Positions 17,172 through 24,583 of a stretch of 33,708 nt of DNA are shown in pieces. The position numbers were made by a program, and so were the translations under genes. Every line of letters begins with the position of its first letter. Position 1 is the stretch's first letter. The notes under the pieces are model-generated. The model worked only from the letters and a program-made list of their open reading frames with translations. It had not been told where the DNA came from and did no database searches. The stretch covers positions 1-33,708 of the forward strand of contig JBMTYG010000022.1 in assembly GCA_049454295.1 (NCBI GenBank). Reading direction: 5' to 3'. Source of the stretch: UBA7803 sp049454295 (GTDB taxonomy: Bacteria; Pseudomonadota; Gammaproteobacteria; Pseudomonadales; Azotimanducaceae).

Positions 17172-18818
17172 ATGAGCTATATCGGTGCGGATGTGATCGC
17201 GCACGGGCTTGCCGAACTGGGCGTACGGCACGTTTTTGGCATTGTCAGCATTCACAATATGCCAATTTTTGATGCCATCAATCGCTTGGGTCGAACACAG
17301 ATCATCGATGTGCGTCATGAGCAGGGTGGCGCCCACGCAGCGGATGGCTATGCGCGTGCCACGGGTGGCATCGGCGTGATGATCGCGAGCACCGGTCCGG
17401 GGACGAGCAATACGGTCACTGGGTTGTACGAGGCGCAATACGCCTCATCACGGCTGCTGGTCATTACGGGCCAGGCTGAGACCGCCTTCTATGGCAAGGG
17501 ACAGGGTTACGTGCATGAGGCGGAACAGCAGGTAGCCATGTTGCGCTCCGTGTGTCGTCGTGTCGAAAGCCCGCGCAACGTGAGTCAGCTGCGCAACGCC
17601 TTCGAGCAGGTGGTTGGGGAGATGTTCAGCGGACGTCCCGCACCTGCTGCGCTCGAGGTGCCGATTGATCTGCAGTACGCCGAAGTCGAGCCTGCACCAT
17701 TCCGCTTTGATCCCGCCCCGGAATACCGGCCGGATGCCGCCCAGGTTGAGCGCATTGCGGCGCGCCTGGCGGGCGCGACCCGCCGTGTGATTGTGGCGGG
17801 AGGCGGCGTGATTGCCGCTGGCGCGGGGCCAGCCTTGCAGGCGCTTGCCGAGCGACTCGATGCGCCGGTTATCACGACGGTGGATGGGCGTGGCGCGATG
17901 TCGGAGGAGCACGCGCTCTGTATCGGTAACTATTACCAGAGCGCGGGTATTTACCAGGCGATTAAGTCGGCAGAGGTGACGCTCGCGATCGGCACGCGCT
18001 TCGCTGTGGGCGTTGACGGTCAGGGCGCGCGCTTTGTGCCGCCGGGTGATCTTATCCAGATTGATATTGACCCCAACATGATTGGTCGTACCCACCCTGC
18101 TGCGCTCGGGCTCGCGGCGGATGCGCGTCTTGCGCTGGAGGCGATCTCGTCCGCGCTGGGCGAGATCTCGGGCAACGACAGTCAGTTCAACGAATCGGTG
18201 CTGGTGGCTGCGGCGGGCATCCATCGCGCTATGCGCAAGCGCCTTGGCGCGGATTTCCCACGCGTGATGGATGCCATGCGGGCGCAGCTCCCCCGCGACG
18301 GTCTTGTTATCCGGGATCAGACCATCGCTGCGTATAACTTCGGCAATCAGCTGTTCCCAATCTACGCGCCGCGCACGAGTATGAATCCAGCGTCTGGGGC
18401 GATCGGTCCAGGGTTCCCGCTAGCACTCGGTGCCGCGATTGCAACAGGTCGCCGCACACTTCTGCTGCACGGGGACGGCGGTTTCATGTTTCACGCAACG
18501 GAGCTGGCGACGGCGGCGCAGTACCAGGTTCCGCTCGTGATCTGTGTCTTCAATGACAGCGGCTATGGCGTACTGCGCTGGCTGCAGGAGCAGCGTCTTG
18601 GACGCATCAACGAGACCGAGCTCGGCAAGGTCGATTTCGCGAAGATGGCTGAGAGCATGGGCGTTCCCGGGCGCCGGGTTGAGACCGTTGAGGATTTCGA
18701 GGTTGCCCTGGCAGAGGGTATGGCGGCTCAGGGACCGTATCTGATCGATATCGATATGGAACACTTTGCGCCGATGGAGGTGTCAGTCGTGCCGAAAAAG
18801 AAACCGCAGGCAAGCTGA
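17172..18818 (+). CDS. Thiamine-diphosphate-dependent enzyme, acetolactate synthase/decarboxylase family
   Basis: A 548-residue enzyme with the three-domain layout of the IlvB/benzoylformate decarboxylase family: Pyr domain (about 1-170), central domain (about 190-320) and PP domain (about 355-535). The cofactor-activating glutamate is E50 in DVRHEQGGAHAADGYAR. The ThDP/metal motif begins GDGG at residues 434-437 and ends at N461 in FNDSGYG. The substrate loop that usually reads FGxPG is FGIVSIHNMP (22-31), with H28 possibly facing the active site; this differs from acetolactate synthase and makes that function doubtful. No ilvN-like small subunit is nearby, so a catabolic C-C bond lyase or ligase is more likely. 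Start: ATG after AAGGAAAGGG, 17 bases after the amidohydrolase stop. Confidence 0.92.
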   Translation: MSYIGADVIAHGLAELGVRHVFGIVSIHNMPIFDAINRLGRTQIIDVRHEQGGAHAADGYARATGGIGVMIASTGPGTSNTVTGLYEAQYASSRLLVITGQAETAFYGKGQGYVHEAEQQVAMLRSVCRRVESPRNVSQLRNAFEQVVGEMFSGRPAPAALEVPIDLQYAEVEPAPFRFDPAPEYRPDAAQVERIAARLAGATRRVIVAGGGVIAAGAGPALQALAERLDAPVITTVDGRGAMSEEHALCIGNYYQSAGIYQAIKSAEVTLAIGTRFAVGVDGQGARFVPPGDLIQIDIDPNMIGRTHPAALGLAADARLALEAISSALGEISGNDSQFNESVLVAAAGIHRAMRKRLGADFPRVMDAMRAQLPRDGLVIRDQTIAAYNFGNQLFPIYAPRTSMNPASGAIGPGFPLALGAAIATGRRTLLLHGDGGFMFHATELATAAQYQVPLVICVFNDSGYGVLRWLQEQRLGRINETELGKVDFAKMAESMGVPGRRVETVEDFEVALAEGMAAQGPYLIDIDMEHFAPMEVSVVPKKKPQAS

Positions 18819-18874
18819 GCCAGAGTGCCCGACGCGCCTGCTGACAGGACCGGCTGAGTCAGCTTGCTGAGAAA

Positions 18875-18925
18875 GTTTCTGCGACAGTTTTCTGAGGCGG
18901 TTTTCTGAAACGGTGTTCTTAAGTA
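18875..18925 (+). repeat. Short tandem repeat in the leader of the ferritin-like gene
   Basis: Four consecutive, imperfect 12-13-base units lie in the 122-base gap before the 18941 gene: GTTTCTGCGACA, GTTTTCTGAGGCG, GTTTTCTGAAACG and GTGTTCTTAAGTA. The second and third differ at only three positions. The block ends 15 bases before the start codon and just ahead of its ribosome site (AGAGGA). It is AT-richer than its surroundings. It may be an operator array, an RNA element or simple replication slippage; nothing further is visible. Confidence 0.6.
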
Positions 18926-18940
18926 AAGAGGAACCAAGCG

Positions 18941-19996
18941 ATGGCCGAGCTCGTCTATACCGAAACGGAGCTCATGAGCGAGCTGCCCATGACCCGCCCG
19001 CACGTGGTTGCAGGGCGACGTATGCACGGCGGGTTTGACGCGTCGGGTCGCTACCTGCCGCCCCGAGCAGCAGGGCGCGAGCGCGCCATTGCGGCGTGGA
19101 CCCACGCGTTGCGTCAGCGGGGGGGTGAGCTTTTTGCGGCCGATGCATCGCTACTCACCGGTCCGCGCATGCCCAATCTGGCTCAGCAGCGCCTGTTGCT
19201 GCGTGAGGGTATCGGTGTGCCGTTCTGGAACAACCTCACCACGACGGGAAAGATCGAGGGCCGTGGTCGTATCCTCGCGGAGATGCAGTTTCCCGATCTT
19301 GCGTCTCTCGTGGTCGAGGATGTCAGCGAAATGGCGATTGGTCACCTCGGGCAGGGGCTGCTCAAAGCCCATGGTATTGACGAGGGTGGTGAGCCGGCTC
19401 GGGGTATTGGTGGCCACGATGTGATGTGGTTCGTCGCTCGGGATCTCGTCTTCGGCGCTGATGCGTACCCCGATGTTGAGCCGCCGGAAAGCATTTCTCG
19501 GCCCGAGTCCGGGCGGCGCTGGATGCCGGAGATTGCGGCACCTTATGAAGCGCTTCTCAGCTTTTTGATGAACCTGCTGATGATCGAGTTTCGTGCCGAG
19601 ATTGGTTTCGCAAGCACACAGGCGATTCTTCGCACGCCCGATCTATTCCCGGATCGCCGTGCCGCCGCTCAGGAGGCAGCCGAGATTGTGGAGCGGATCC
19701 GCCAGGATGAACTCATTCATGTGACCTCACTCAGGCTCTATCTCGGAGAACTGCGAACTTGTCGCCTGCGGACCGTGGACGGTGACAGCGTCGCGGGCGC
19801 GGAGTTGATCGACCGGTTTTGGACTGGCCTCGTGAACTGGGCGACGGTCGAGCAGCCGCGGCTTGCGGCCGAGCAGCAACGGCTTGCGCTGGAGCCGATC
19901 TTTGAGCGGCATCCCGACGGCGCGCGTATCCGGGCAGCTTTTGACGCTTGTTCGGATCTCGGAGCTCTGGCCGACGAATCGGCAGCCTTCGGCTAA
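18941..19996 (+). CDS. Unrecognised protein with ferritin-like ligand pattern
   Basis: A 351-residue protein I do not recognise. It is soluble (no signal peptide or membrane segment) and mostly helical from residue 115. Acidic and histidine residues fall in four predicted helices in the manner of diiron ferritin-like proteins: E126, E130 and H135 (VVEDVSEMAIGHLGQGLL), H159 (GGHDVMWFVARDL), E216 and E220 (LMIEFRAEIGF), then E251, E257 and H260 (VERIRQDELIHV), the last being a classic E-x-x-H. A diiron oxidase, oxygenase or peroxidase role is inference only. The ATG has AGAGGA about nine bases upstream. It follows the ThDP enzyme on the same strand with a 122-base gap holding a tandem repeat. 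Confidence 0.75.
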   Translation: MAELVYTETELMSELPMTRPHVVAGRRMHGGFDASGRYLPPRAAGRERAIAAWTHALRQRGGELFAADASLLTGPRMPNLAQQRLLLREGIGVPFWNNLTTTGKIEGRGRILAEMQFPDLASLVVEDVSEMAIGHLGQGLLKAHGIDEGGEPARGIGGHDVMWFVARDLVFGADAYPDVEPPESISRPESGRRWMPEIAAPYEALLSFLMNLLMIEFRAEIGFASTQAILRTPDLFPDRRAAAQEAAEIVERIRQDELIHVTSLRLYLGELRTCRLRTVDGDSVAGAELIDRFWTGLVNWATVEQPRLAAEQQRLALEPIFERHPDGARIRAAFDACSDLGALADESAAFG

Positions 19997-20112
19997 CGCA
20001 GCAAAACAACAGTTGCCCTGCCGAAGCGTTTTGGTTGCACGTATCGGAAGCCACAGCGCCTGCACGCGGTTCGAGCTACCCTGTCGGCAGTCAATGTCAC
20101 GGGATCACTGTC

Positions 20113-20805
20113 ATGAAGTTTCGTTCGGCGTGCCTGTCCATCCTTTGCGCCATAGTGGCGTTTCCCGCCCACGCGGAGTCCTTCAAGCTGGAGCCTTTGC
20201 CCTATGCGTATGACGCGCTAGCCCCCGTCATCGGCGCTGAGACCATGCAAATCCATCATGGTCGCCATCATCAGGCTTATGTCGACAATTTGAATAAAGC
20301 GGTGGCGGCAGAACCGTCGCTATCGGGCAAATCGCTCATGGATCTCATCGGTAATCTCGCGGCGGTGCCGGAAGCGCAGCGCAACGCGGTGCGCAATAAC
20401 GGCGGCGGGCATTGGAACCATACGTTCTTCTGGGCATCCATGGCTGCCATCAGCGAGTCTGGATCGCCATCAGCCGAGCTCATGGCAGCCATTGAGCGTG
20501 ATTTCGGCTCCTTTGAAGCGTTCAAGACCGCCTTTAACGGGGCGGGGGCAAGCCGATTTGGATCGGGTTGGGTCTGGCTTGTCGCTGATACAGAGGGTCG
20601 GCTCAAGGTCATCTCCACGCCCAATCAGGACAACCCGATCATGGATATCGCACCGGAGCGCGGTACACCGCTTCTGGGAAACGATGTTTGGGAGCACGCC
20701 TACTACCTCAATTACCAGAATCGGCGCGCGGATTACCTCACGGCCTGGTGGCAGGTTGTGAACTGGTCGGTTGTATCAGCGCGGTTTGCGGCACTGACGC
20801 CCTGA
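20113..20805 (+). CDS. Exported superoxide dismutase, Mn-type Fe/Mn family
   Basis: A 230-residue Fe/Mn-family superoxide dismutase. Residues 1-21 (MKFRSACLSILCAIVAFPAHA) are a good signal peptide ending in AHA, so the enzyme is probably periplasmic. Metal ligands: H48 (QIHHGRHH), H103 (GGGHWNHTFFW), D191 and H195 (DVWEHAYYLNY); the second-shell tyrosine is Y56. The outer-sphere glutamine is Q172 in PNQDNP, and the residue two before the W-N-H segment is Gly rather than Gln (NNGGGHWNH); that is the Mn-enzyme arrangement rather than the Fe one. The frame is open upstream to 19948, but the ATG at 20113 is the one that gives the signal peptide. It lies 116 bases after the ferritin-like gene and before hemF. 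Confidence 0.94.
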   Translation: MKFRSACLSILCAIVAFPAHAESFKLEPLPYAYDALAPVIGAETMQIHHGRHHQAYVDNLNKAVAAEPSLSGKSLMDLIGNLAAVPEAQRNAVRNNGGGHWNHTFFWASMAAISESGSPSAELMAAIERDFGSFEAFKTAFNGAGASRFGSGWVWLVADTEGRLKVISTPNQDNPIMDIAPERGTPLLGNDVWEHAYYLNYQNRRADYLTAWWQVVNWSVVSARFAALTP

Positions 20806-20901
20806 TATCCTTTCCCCAGAGCGGATGCGCGCAGGCGCTCAGACTCACCTCGGGGCTTTTGCGAAGGGCATAATCGGGCGCGTTGTGAGTGGAGGATGGG
20901 T

Positions 20902-21789
20902 ATGACAGCGGCGTTGGAACCTGTGCGCGACTACTTTATGGAGTTGCAGGACCGCATCGTCGCGGCGCTGGAGGCGATCGATGGCAAGGCGCAGTTTCTG
21001 CGCGAGCATGTCCCTGGCCCTGAAGGTACGCAGTCGCGGCCGCGGGTGCTCGAGGAAGGCGCACATATCGAAAAGGCAGCGGTGCAGTTCACACACAGTC
21101 GCGGACCTGCGCTGCCGCCTGCCGCTACCGCGCGTAATCCTGAGCTCGCCGGCCATGGATTCCAAGCGACGGCGATCTCGCTCATCGTGCACCCCCGCAA
21201 TCCCTACGCGCCGACGACCCATGCCAACCTGCGCTTTTTTATGATCGAAGCCGATACGCCGGTGTGGTATTTCGGCGGTGGTTTCGATCTCACGCCGTAT
21301 TACGGGTTCGAGGAAGATGCGATGCACTGGCACCGCACCGCGTCTGCAGCCGTGGGTGAGCACTATGCCGGGATGAAGGCGGCCTGCGATGCGTATTTTT
21401 ATTTGCCGCATCGGCAGGAACCACGGGGTATCGGCGGGTTGTTTTTCGACGACTGGACGACCGGCGGGTTCGACGCGGCGTTCGCCCTCACGCGGTCGGT
21501 GGGGGATCATTTTCTTCCAGCCTACGAACCCATATTCAAGCGGCGCTTGCTCATGCCTTGGGGTGAGCGAGAGCGTGACTGGCAGCTGTACCGGCGCGGT
21601 CGCTATGCTGAATTCAACCTGGTGATCGATCGCGGCACCCAGTATGGGCTTCAGAGCGGGCGGCGGGTCGAGTCTGTGCTTGCCTCTTTGCCCCCGCTTG
21701 TCCGCTGGCGCTACAACCTCAAGCCCGCGCCGGAATCGCCCGAGGCGCGCCTAACCTCGGACTTTCTGGTCACCCGCGACTGGGTTTGA
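20902..21789 (+). CDS. hemF: Oxygen-dependent coproporphyrinogen III oxidase
   Basis: A 295-residue HemF, which decarboxylates two propionate groups of coproporphyrinogen III to give protoporphyrinogen IX, using O2. Conserved blocks: GPEGTQSRPRVLEEGA-type N-terminal region, ATAISLIVHPRNPYAPTTHA, WYFGGGFDLTPYYGF, GIGGLFFDDW, and the C-terminal EFNLVIDRGTQYGLQSGRR. Length is typical (295-305). Two in-frame ATGs exist: one at 20896 abuts the GGAGG ribosome site (20891-20895) with no spacing, whereas 20902 has a six-base spacer, so 20902 is chosen. This is a housekeeping haem-synthesis gene and indicates aerobic growth. It is convergent with the TonB-receptor gene. Confidence 0.96.
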   Translation: MTAALEPVRDYFMELQDRIVAALEAIDGKAQFLREHVPGPEGTQSRPRVLEEGAHIEKAAVQFTHSRGPALPPAATARNPELAGHGFQATAISLIVHPRNPYAPTTHANLRFFMIEADTPVWYFGGGFDLTPYYGFEEDAMHWHRTASAAVGEHYAGMKAACDAYFYLPHRQEPRGIGGLFFDDWTTGGFDAAFALTRSVGDHFLPAYEPIFKRRLLMPWGERERDWQLYRRGRYAEFNLVIDRGTQYGLQSGRRVESVLASLPPLVRWRYNLKPAPESPEARLTSDFLVTRDWV

Positions 21790-21885
21790 TTCAGCCGGCC
21801 ATGCCGCGGGCGGGGGCATACTCGACTGCAGGTCCGCGGAGCAGCGCGGGCGCGCCGCCCAGCGGACACTGAGCAGGAACAGCGG

Positions 21886-24366
21886 TTAGTGATTCCAGAC
21901 GACTTCGAAGGCGATCTGGCGAGGCGGTCCCCAGCCGCGGAAGCCGCCAAAGCCGAGCGGTAGCTCCTGCTCAATATATTCCTCATCAGCGAGATTCTTT
22001 CCGGTGAGGGAAAACACCACATAATCCTCGTTGTCGAGGCGCCACTCGTAGGCGACGCGCGCGTCGTAGAGCGGGTAACCATCCTGGATCACTCGCTGTC
22101 CGGCGTTGCTCGCGATCCAGACGTCGTCAGTCACCTTCGCGGTTGCGCTAGCAGTCAACCTGCCTGGTCCGATCTCACGGTCATAGACGAGGCTGACCGC
22201 ATAGTTGTAGTCCGTGGCCAGGAATCCCGGTTGTTTCGGGAATGTCACCGATGGCGGCGCCGCCGAGGTGGCGGGCGGGAACAACGTGGGATTCTCGAGC
22301 GCGTTACAGGGGGTTCCGGACGCGTTGAAGACCACGTCAAGGCAACTTTGTGTTGATTTTTGGTTCTCCACATCCTGGGATCCTGCGATCGCGATCAGGG
22401 ACCAGCTGTCCGTCAGACTCAGGATGGCCTCGATTTCAAATCCGACTGACTCGAGCGCCGACCCGTTCAAGATCAGCGTATTGGTGCCGGGCGGTGCCGC
22501 CTGCTGCAGGATCGAACTTCCCTGCGGGCTCTCGAGCTCTGTCATGAACGCCGTCAGGTTGAGGCGCAACCGGTTGTCGAAGAAATCGTTCTTTGATCCG
22601 ATCTCGATGCTGGAGACGTCCTCCGGGTCAAAGGTCAGTCGGTTTGGATCCGTGCCCCTGATGGAAAAGCCGCCGCTGCGGAACCCTTCACCGTACGAGA
22701 TATAGAGTAAATTCTCGTCCGTAATCTGCCAGCTAGCAGAGAGCTGGAACACCACGTCATCCCAGCTGCCGTCACCTTCCGCAGGGAAGCCTGCGAACGT
22801 GCAGGGTGGATTGACGTTGATACCTCCCACGTTCTGGCACTGCGGCGTGTTGCCAGGGAAGGTCGGGGGGTTGATTGCCTCGCCGAGTTCGTCGAGCGGT
22901 GAACCCGTGGGCGCGGTCCGCTCACCGAAGCGGTTGCCAAAGCGTTTTTCTTCGTCGATATAGCGAGCCCCGGCGCTGACTTCGATGGTTTCCGTGATTT
23001 GCCAATCGACGGCGGCGAAAAGTGCACGGGACTCTACCTCCTCGAAAGCCTGCTGATCAGCCCACAGCGGACCCAGTTGGCAGAGCGTGTCGCCGATGGC
23101 TGTGTTCGGGTTCTGGTCCAGTCCGAGCGGGATGGCGCCGCCGAGCAGGCAGTTCGCGCCGATGCTGCCGGGTGGTAAGCCAAAGAGACCATCGAAAAAC
23201 TCGCGCGGGAACTGCAGGATTTGGTTGGTCCCCTGTGCGAAGTCGAGCTCCGTTTCCCAGTAGAAACCGCCGACCGTTACGCGGACGTTGTCGGTGATAT
23301 CGGCGGTGAGTTTCAGCTCTTCAGAGAATTGCTGGTAATCCTGTTCACGCAGCGTGTGCAGCTGAACCAGCGGGACCGCACCGTTGAACCGATTAGAGCC
23401 GTCGAAATCCTGTCCCACCCGATCCTGCGCTTCCTGCCAACCGGTGATCGAGGTGATAGTGCCGAATCCGACATCCCAGCTTGCGTTAAGCGTCCAGGAG
23501 TCCACGTCGTAGGTCTGGAATTCATCGAGATTGGCCCCGTTCTCGAACGGATCCGGTCCGTCGAAGCGTGGGTCCTGCGGCGGTATATCTCCTCTGTCCT
23601 TGATGTAGTCATAGGTGAGGGTGGCCTCGAAACCGTCAGTCGGCGCAAAGCGCAGTGCCATCGTGCTTGCCCGGAAATCGATTTTGCCGGCGCACTCGTC
23701 GCAGTCCCGCGTTGTGTTGTCGTAGAAACCATCGCGCTCCTTGTCGATCACAGCGAGTTTGAGCGCGAGCTGATCCTCAATCAGCGGCAGGTTCACCCGC
23801 GCCTTGAGCTGTTGCTCGTCATAGTCGCCGAGCTGTGCGGATGCGCTCCACCCGACGCGGTCGAATTCAGGCGCGACGCGGGTGATCACGATCGATCCCC
23901 CGGTGGTATTTTTACCCTGCAGCACGCCCTGGGGTCCGCGGTTGACCTCCATCTGCTGGACATCGAATGTGTCAACAAGCTGGCCGGTGCTGGTTCCCTG
24001 GTATACCCCATCAATAATCACGCCGACGGCGGGTGACTGGGTCTTTTCGATATCCGCGTAGCCGACACCGCGGATGAAAATGGATCCGGCACTCGGTCCC
24101 GCGGTATTCATGCCGATGCGAACGTTCGGCATGAGGCCGTCAAAATCGCGCAGGGTGCGTGGAGCAATTCTTTCGATTGCGTCCTGTGTGAAGGCGGTCA
24201 CGGCGACCGGAATTTCCTGCTGGGATTCCTCGACGCGTCGAGATGTTACGACTATCTCTTCGATCGGGCCCGCCGCGTCCTCCGCGGCGATTGCAGCTTG
24301 GCCGGGAACGGCCGCTGCCAGAAGCAAAGCAATGCAAAGCGGCTGGCGCCGCACGATAGTGGTCAT
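21886..24366 (-). CDS. TonB-dependent outer-membrane receptor
   Basis: An 826-residue receptor that brings large or scarce nutrients across the outer membrane using TonB energy. It has a signal peptide (hydrophobic core LCIALLLAAAVPGQAAIA), a TonB-box-like segment IEEIVVTSRR, a plug domain (DFDGLMPNVRIG...IFIRGVGYAD, VDTFDVQQMEVNRGPQGVLQ) and a barrel rich in alternating aromatic strands. It resembles the receptors abundant in sphingomonad-like and marine catabolic bacteria, whose ligands are mostly unknown; no siderophore-specific sign is seen. The C-terminus reads FEVVWNH, ending in His rather than the usual aromatic residue. Start at ATG 24366 with AAGGGGGAAA upstream. It lies downstream of the permease operon but has a probable promoter of its own. 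Confidence 0.95.
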   Translation of the reverse strand: MTTIVRRQPLCIALLLAAAVPGQAAIAAEDAAGPIEEIVVTSRRVEESQQEIPVAVTAFTQDAIERIAPRTLRDFDGLMPNVRIGMNTAGPSAGSIFIRGVGYADIEKTQSPAVGVIIDGVYQGTSTGQLVDTFDVQQMEVNRGPQGVLQGKNTTGGSIVITRVAPEFDRVGWSASAQLGDYDEQQLKARVNLPLIEDQLALKLAVIDKERDGFYDNTTRDCDECAGKIDFRASTMALRFAPTDGFEATLTYDYIKDRGDIPPQDPRFDGPDPFENGANLDEFQTYDVDSWTLNASWDVGFGTITSITGWQEAQDRVGQDFDGSNRFNGAVPLVQLHTLREQDYQQFSEELKLTADITDNVRVTVGGFYWETELDFAQGTNQILQFPREFFDGLFGLPPGSIGANCLLGGAIPLGLDQNPNTAIGDTLCQLGPLWADQQAFEEVESRALFAAVDWQITETIEVSAGARYIDEEKRFGNRFGERTAPTGSPLDELGEAINPPTFPGNTPQCQNVGGINVNPPCTFAGFPAEGDGSWDDVVFQLSASWQITDENLLYISYGEGFRSGGFSIRGTDPNRLTFDPEDVSSIEIGSKNDFFDNRLRLNLTAFMTELESPQGSSILQQAAPPGTNTLILNGSALESVGFEIEAILSLTDSWSLIAIAGSQDVENQKSTQSCLDVVFNASGTPCNALENPTLFPPATSAAPPSVTFPKQPGFLATDYNYAVSLVYDREIGPGRLTASATAKVTDDVWIASNAGQRVIQDGYPLYDARVAYEWRLDNEDYVVFSLTGKNLADEEYIEQELPLGFGGFRGWGPPRQIAFEVVWNH

Positions 24367-24438
24367 TGGTTTCCCCCTTGCCCACCTTCGCAGCGAATGT
24401 GGGCTGCTCGTGTCTGAAACACCCCCTTTCGACAAGCA

Positions 24439-24467
24439 CGTGCAAAATACAAGCGCGATGCGTGCAA
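24439..24467 (+). repeat. CGTGCAA direct repeat in the TonB-receptor leader
   Basis: The seven-base sequence CGTGCAA occurs at 24439-24445 and 24461-24467, a spacing of 22 bases or about two helical turns, between the proposed -10 box and the receptor gene. The first copy overlaps the eight-base palindrome GCACGTGC (24436-24443). Paired sites one or two turns apart are typical of regulator binding, but the match is short and could be chance. Confidence 0.35.
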
Positions 24468-24470
24468 CAA

Positions 24471-24499
24471 TTTGTAGAACGCTATAGCAGGAAAGTCAA
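24471..24499 (-). promoter_or_regulatory. Probable sigma-70 promoter of the TonB-receptor gene
   Basis: On the minus strand TTGACT (24499-24494) is followed after exactly 17 bases by TACAAA (24476-24471). The -35 box matches five of six consensus bases, the -10 box four of six. It lies about 105 bases upstream of the receptor start codon, leaving a leader that contains the CGTGCAA direct repeats. No transcript data support it. Confidence 0.5.
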
Positions 24500-24544
24500 C
24501 GCAGGCTGCGAGGTTGCGGCGGTGTCGGGAACGTTGCGCAAGTC

Positions 24545-24568
24545 CGGCGCCTTGTCGGCAAGGCGCCG
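24545..24568 (-). terminator. Hairpin after the permease operon
   Basis: CGGCGCCTTG and CAAGGCGCCG form a perfect ten-base-pair stem around a four-base loop, starting 15 bases beyond the permease stop codon. Its strength and place fit an intrinsic-type terminator or mRNA 3' stabiliser for the four-gene operon. It is not followed by a clear U-tract on the minus strand, so full Rho-independent termination is uncertain. Confidence 0.6.
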
Positions 24569-24583
24569 TCTATAGGGCTGCCG

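Noticed and set aside
17448..18224. A 258-codon open frame on minus opposite the ThDP enzyme
   Set aside because: It is a shadow of a well-supported gene, with Arg-rich composition and no domain.
17172..18818. Calling the ThDP enzyme acetolactate synthase (ilvB)
   Set aside because: The FGxPG loop is FGIVS, no regulatory-subunit gene is nearby, and the neighbours are catabolic.
20869..20874. CATAAT as a -10 box for hemF
   Set aside because: No -35-like hexamer lies 16-18 bases upstream, so the promoter cannot be supported.
21790..21885. A terminator between hemF and the TonB receptor
   Set aside because: A short GGGCG/CGCCC stem is present, but it has no U-tract on either strand and is ordinary for GC-rich DNA.
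23221..24036. A 271-codon open frame on plus opposite the TonB receptor
   Set aside because: The receptor plug and barrel motifs are clear on minus; this frame has no domain or good start.
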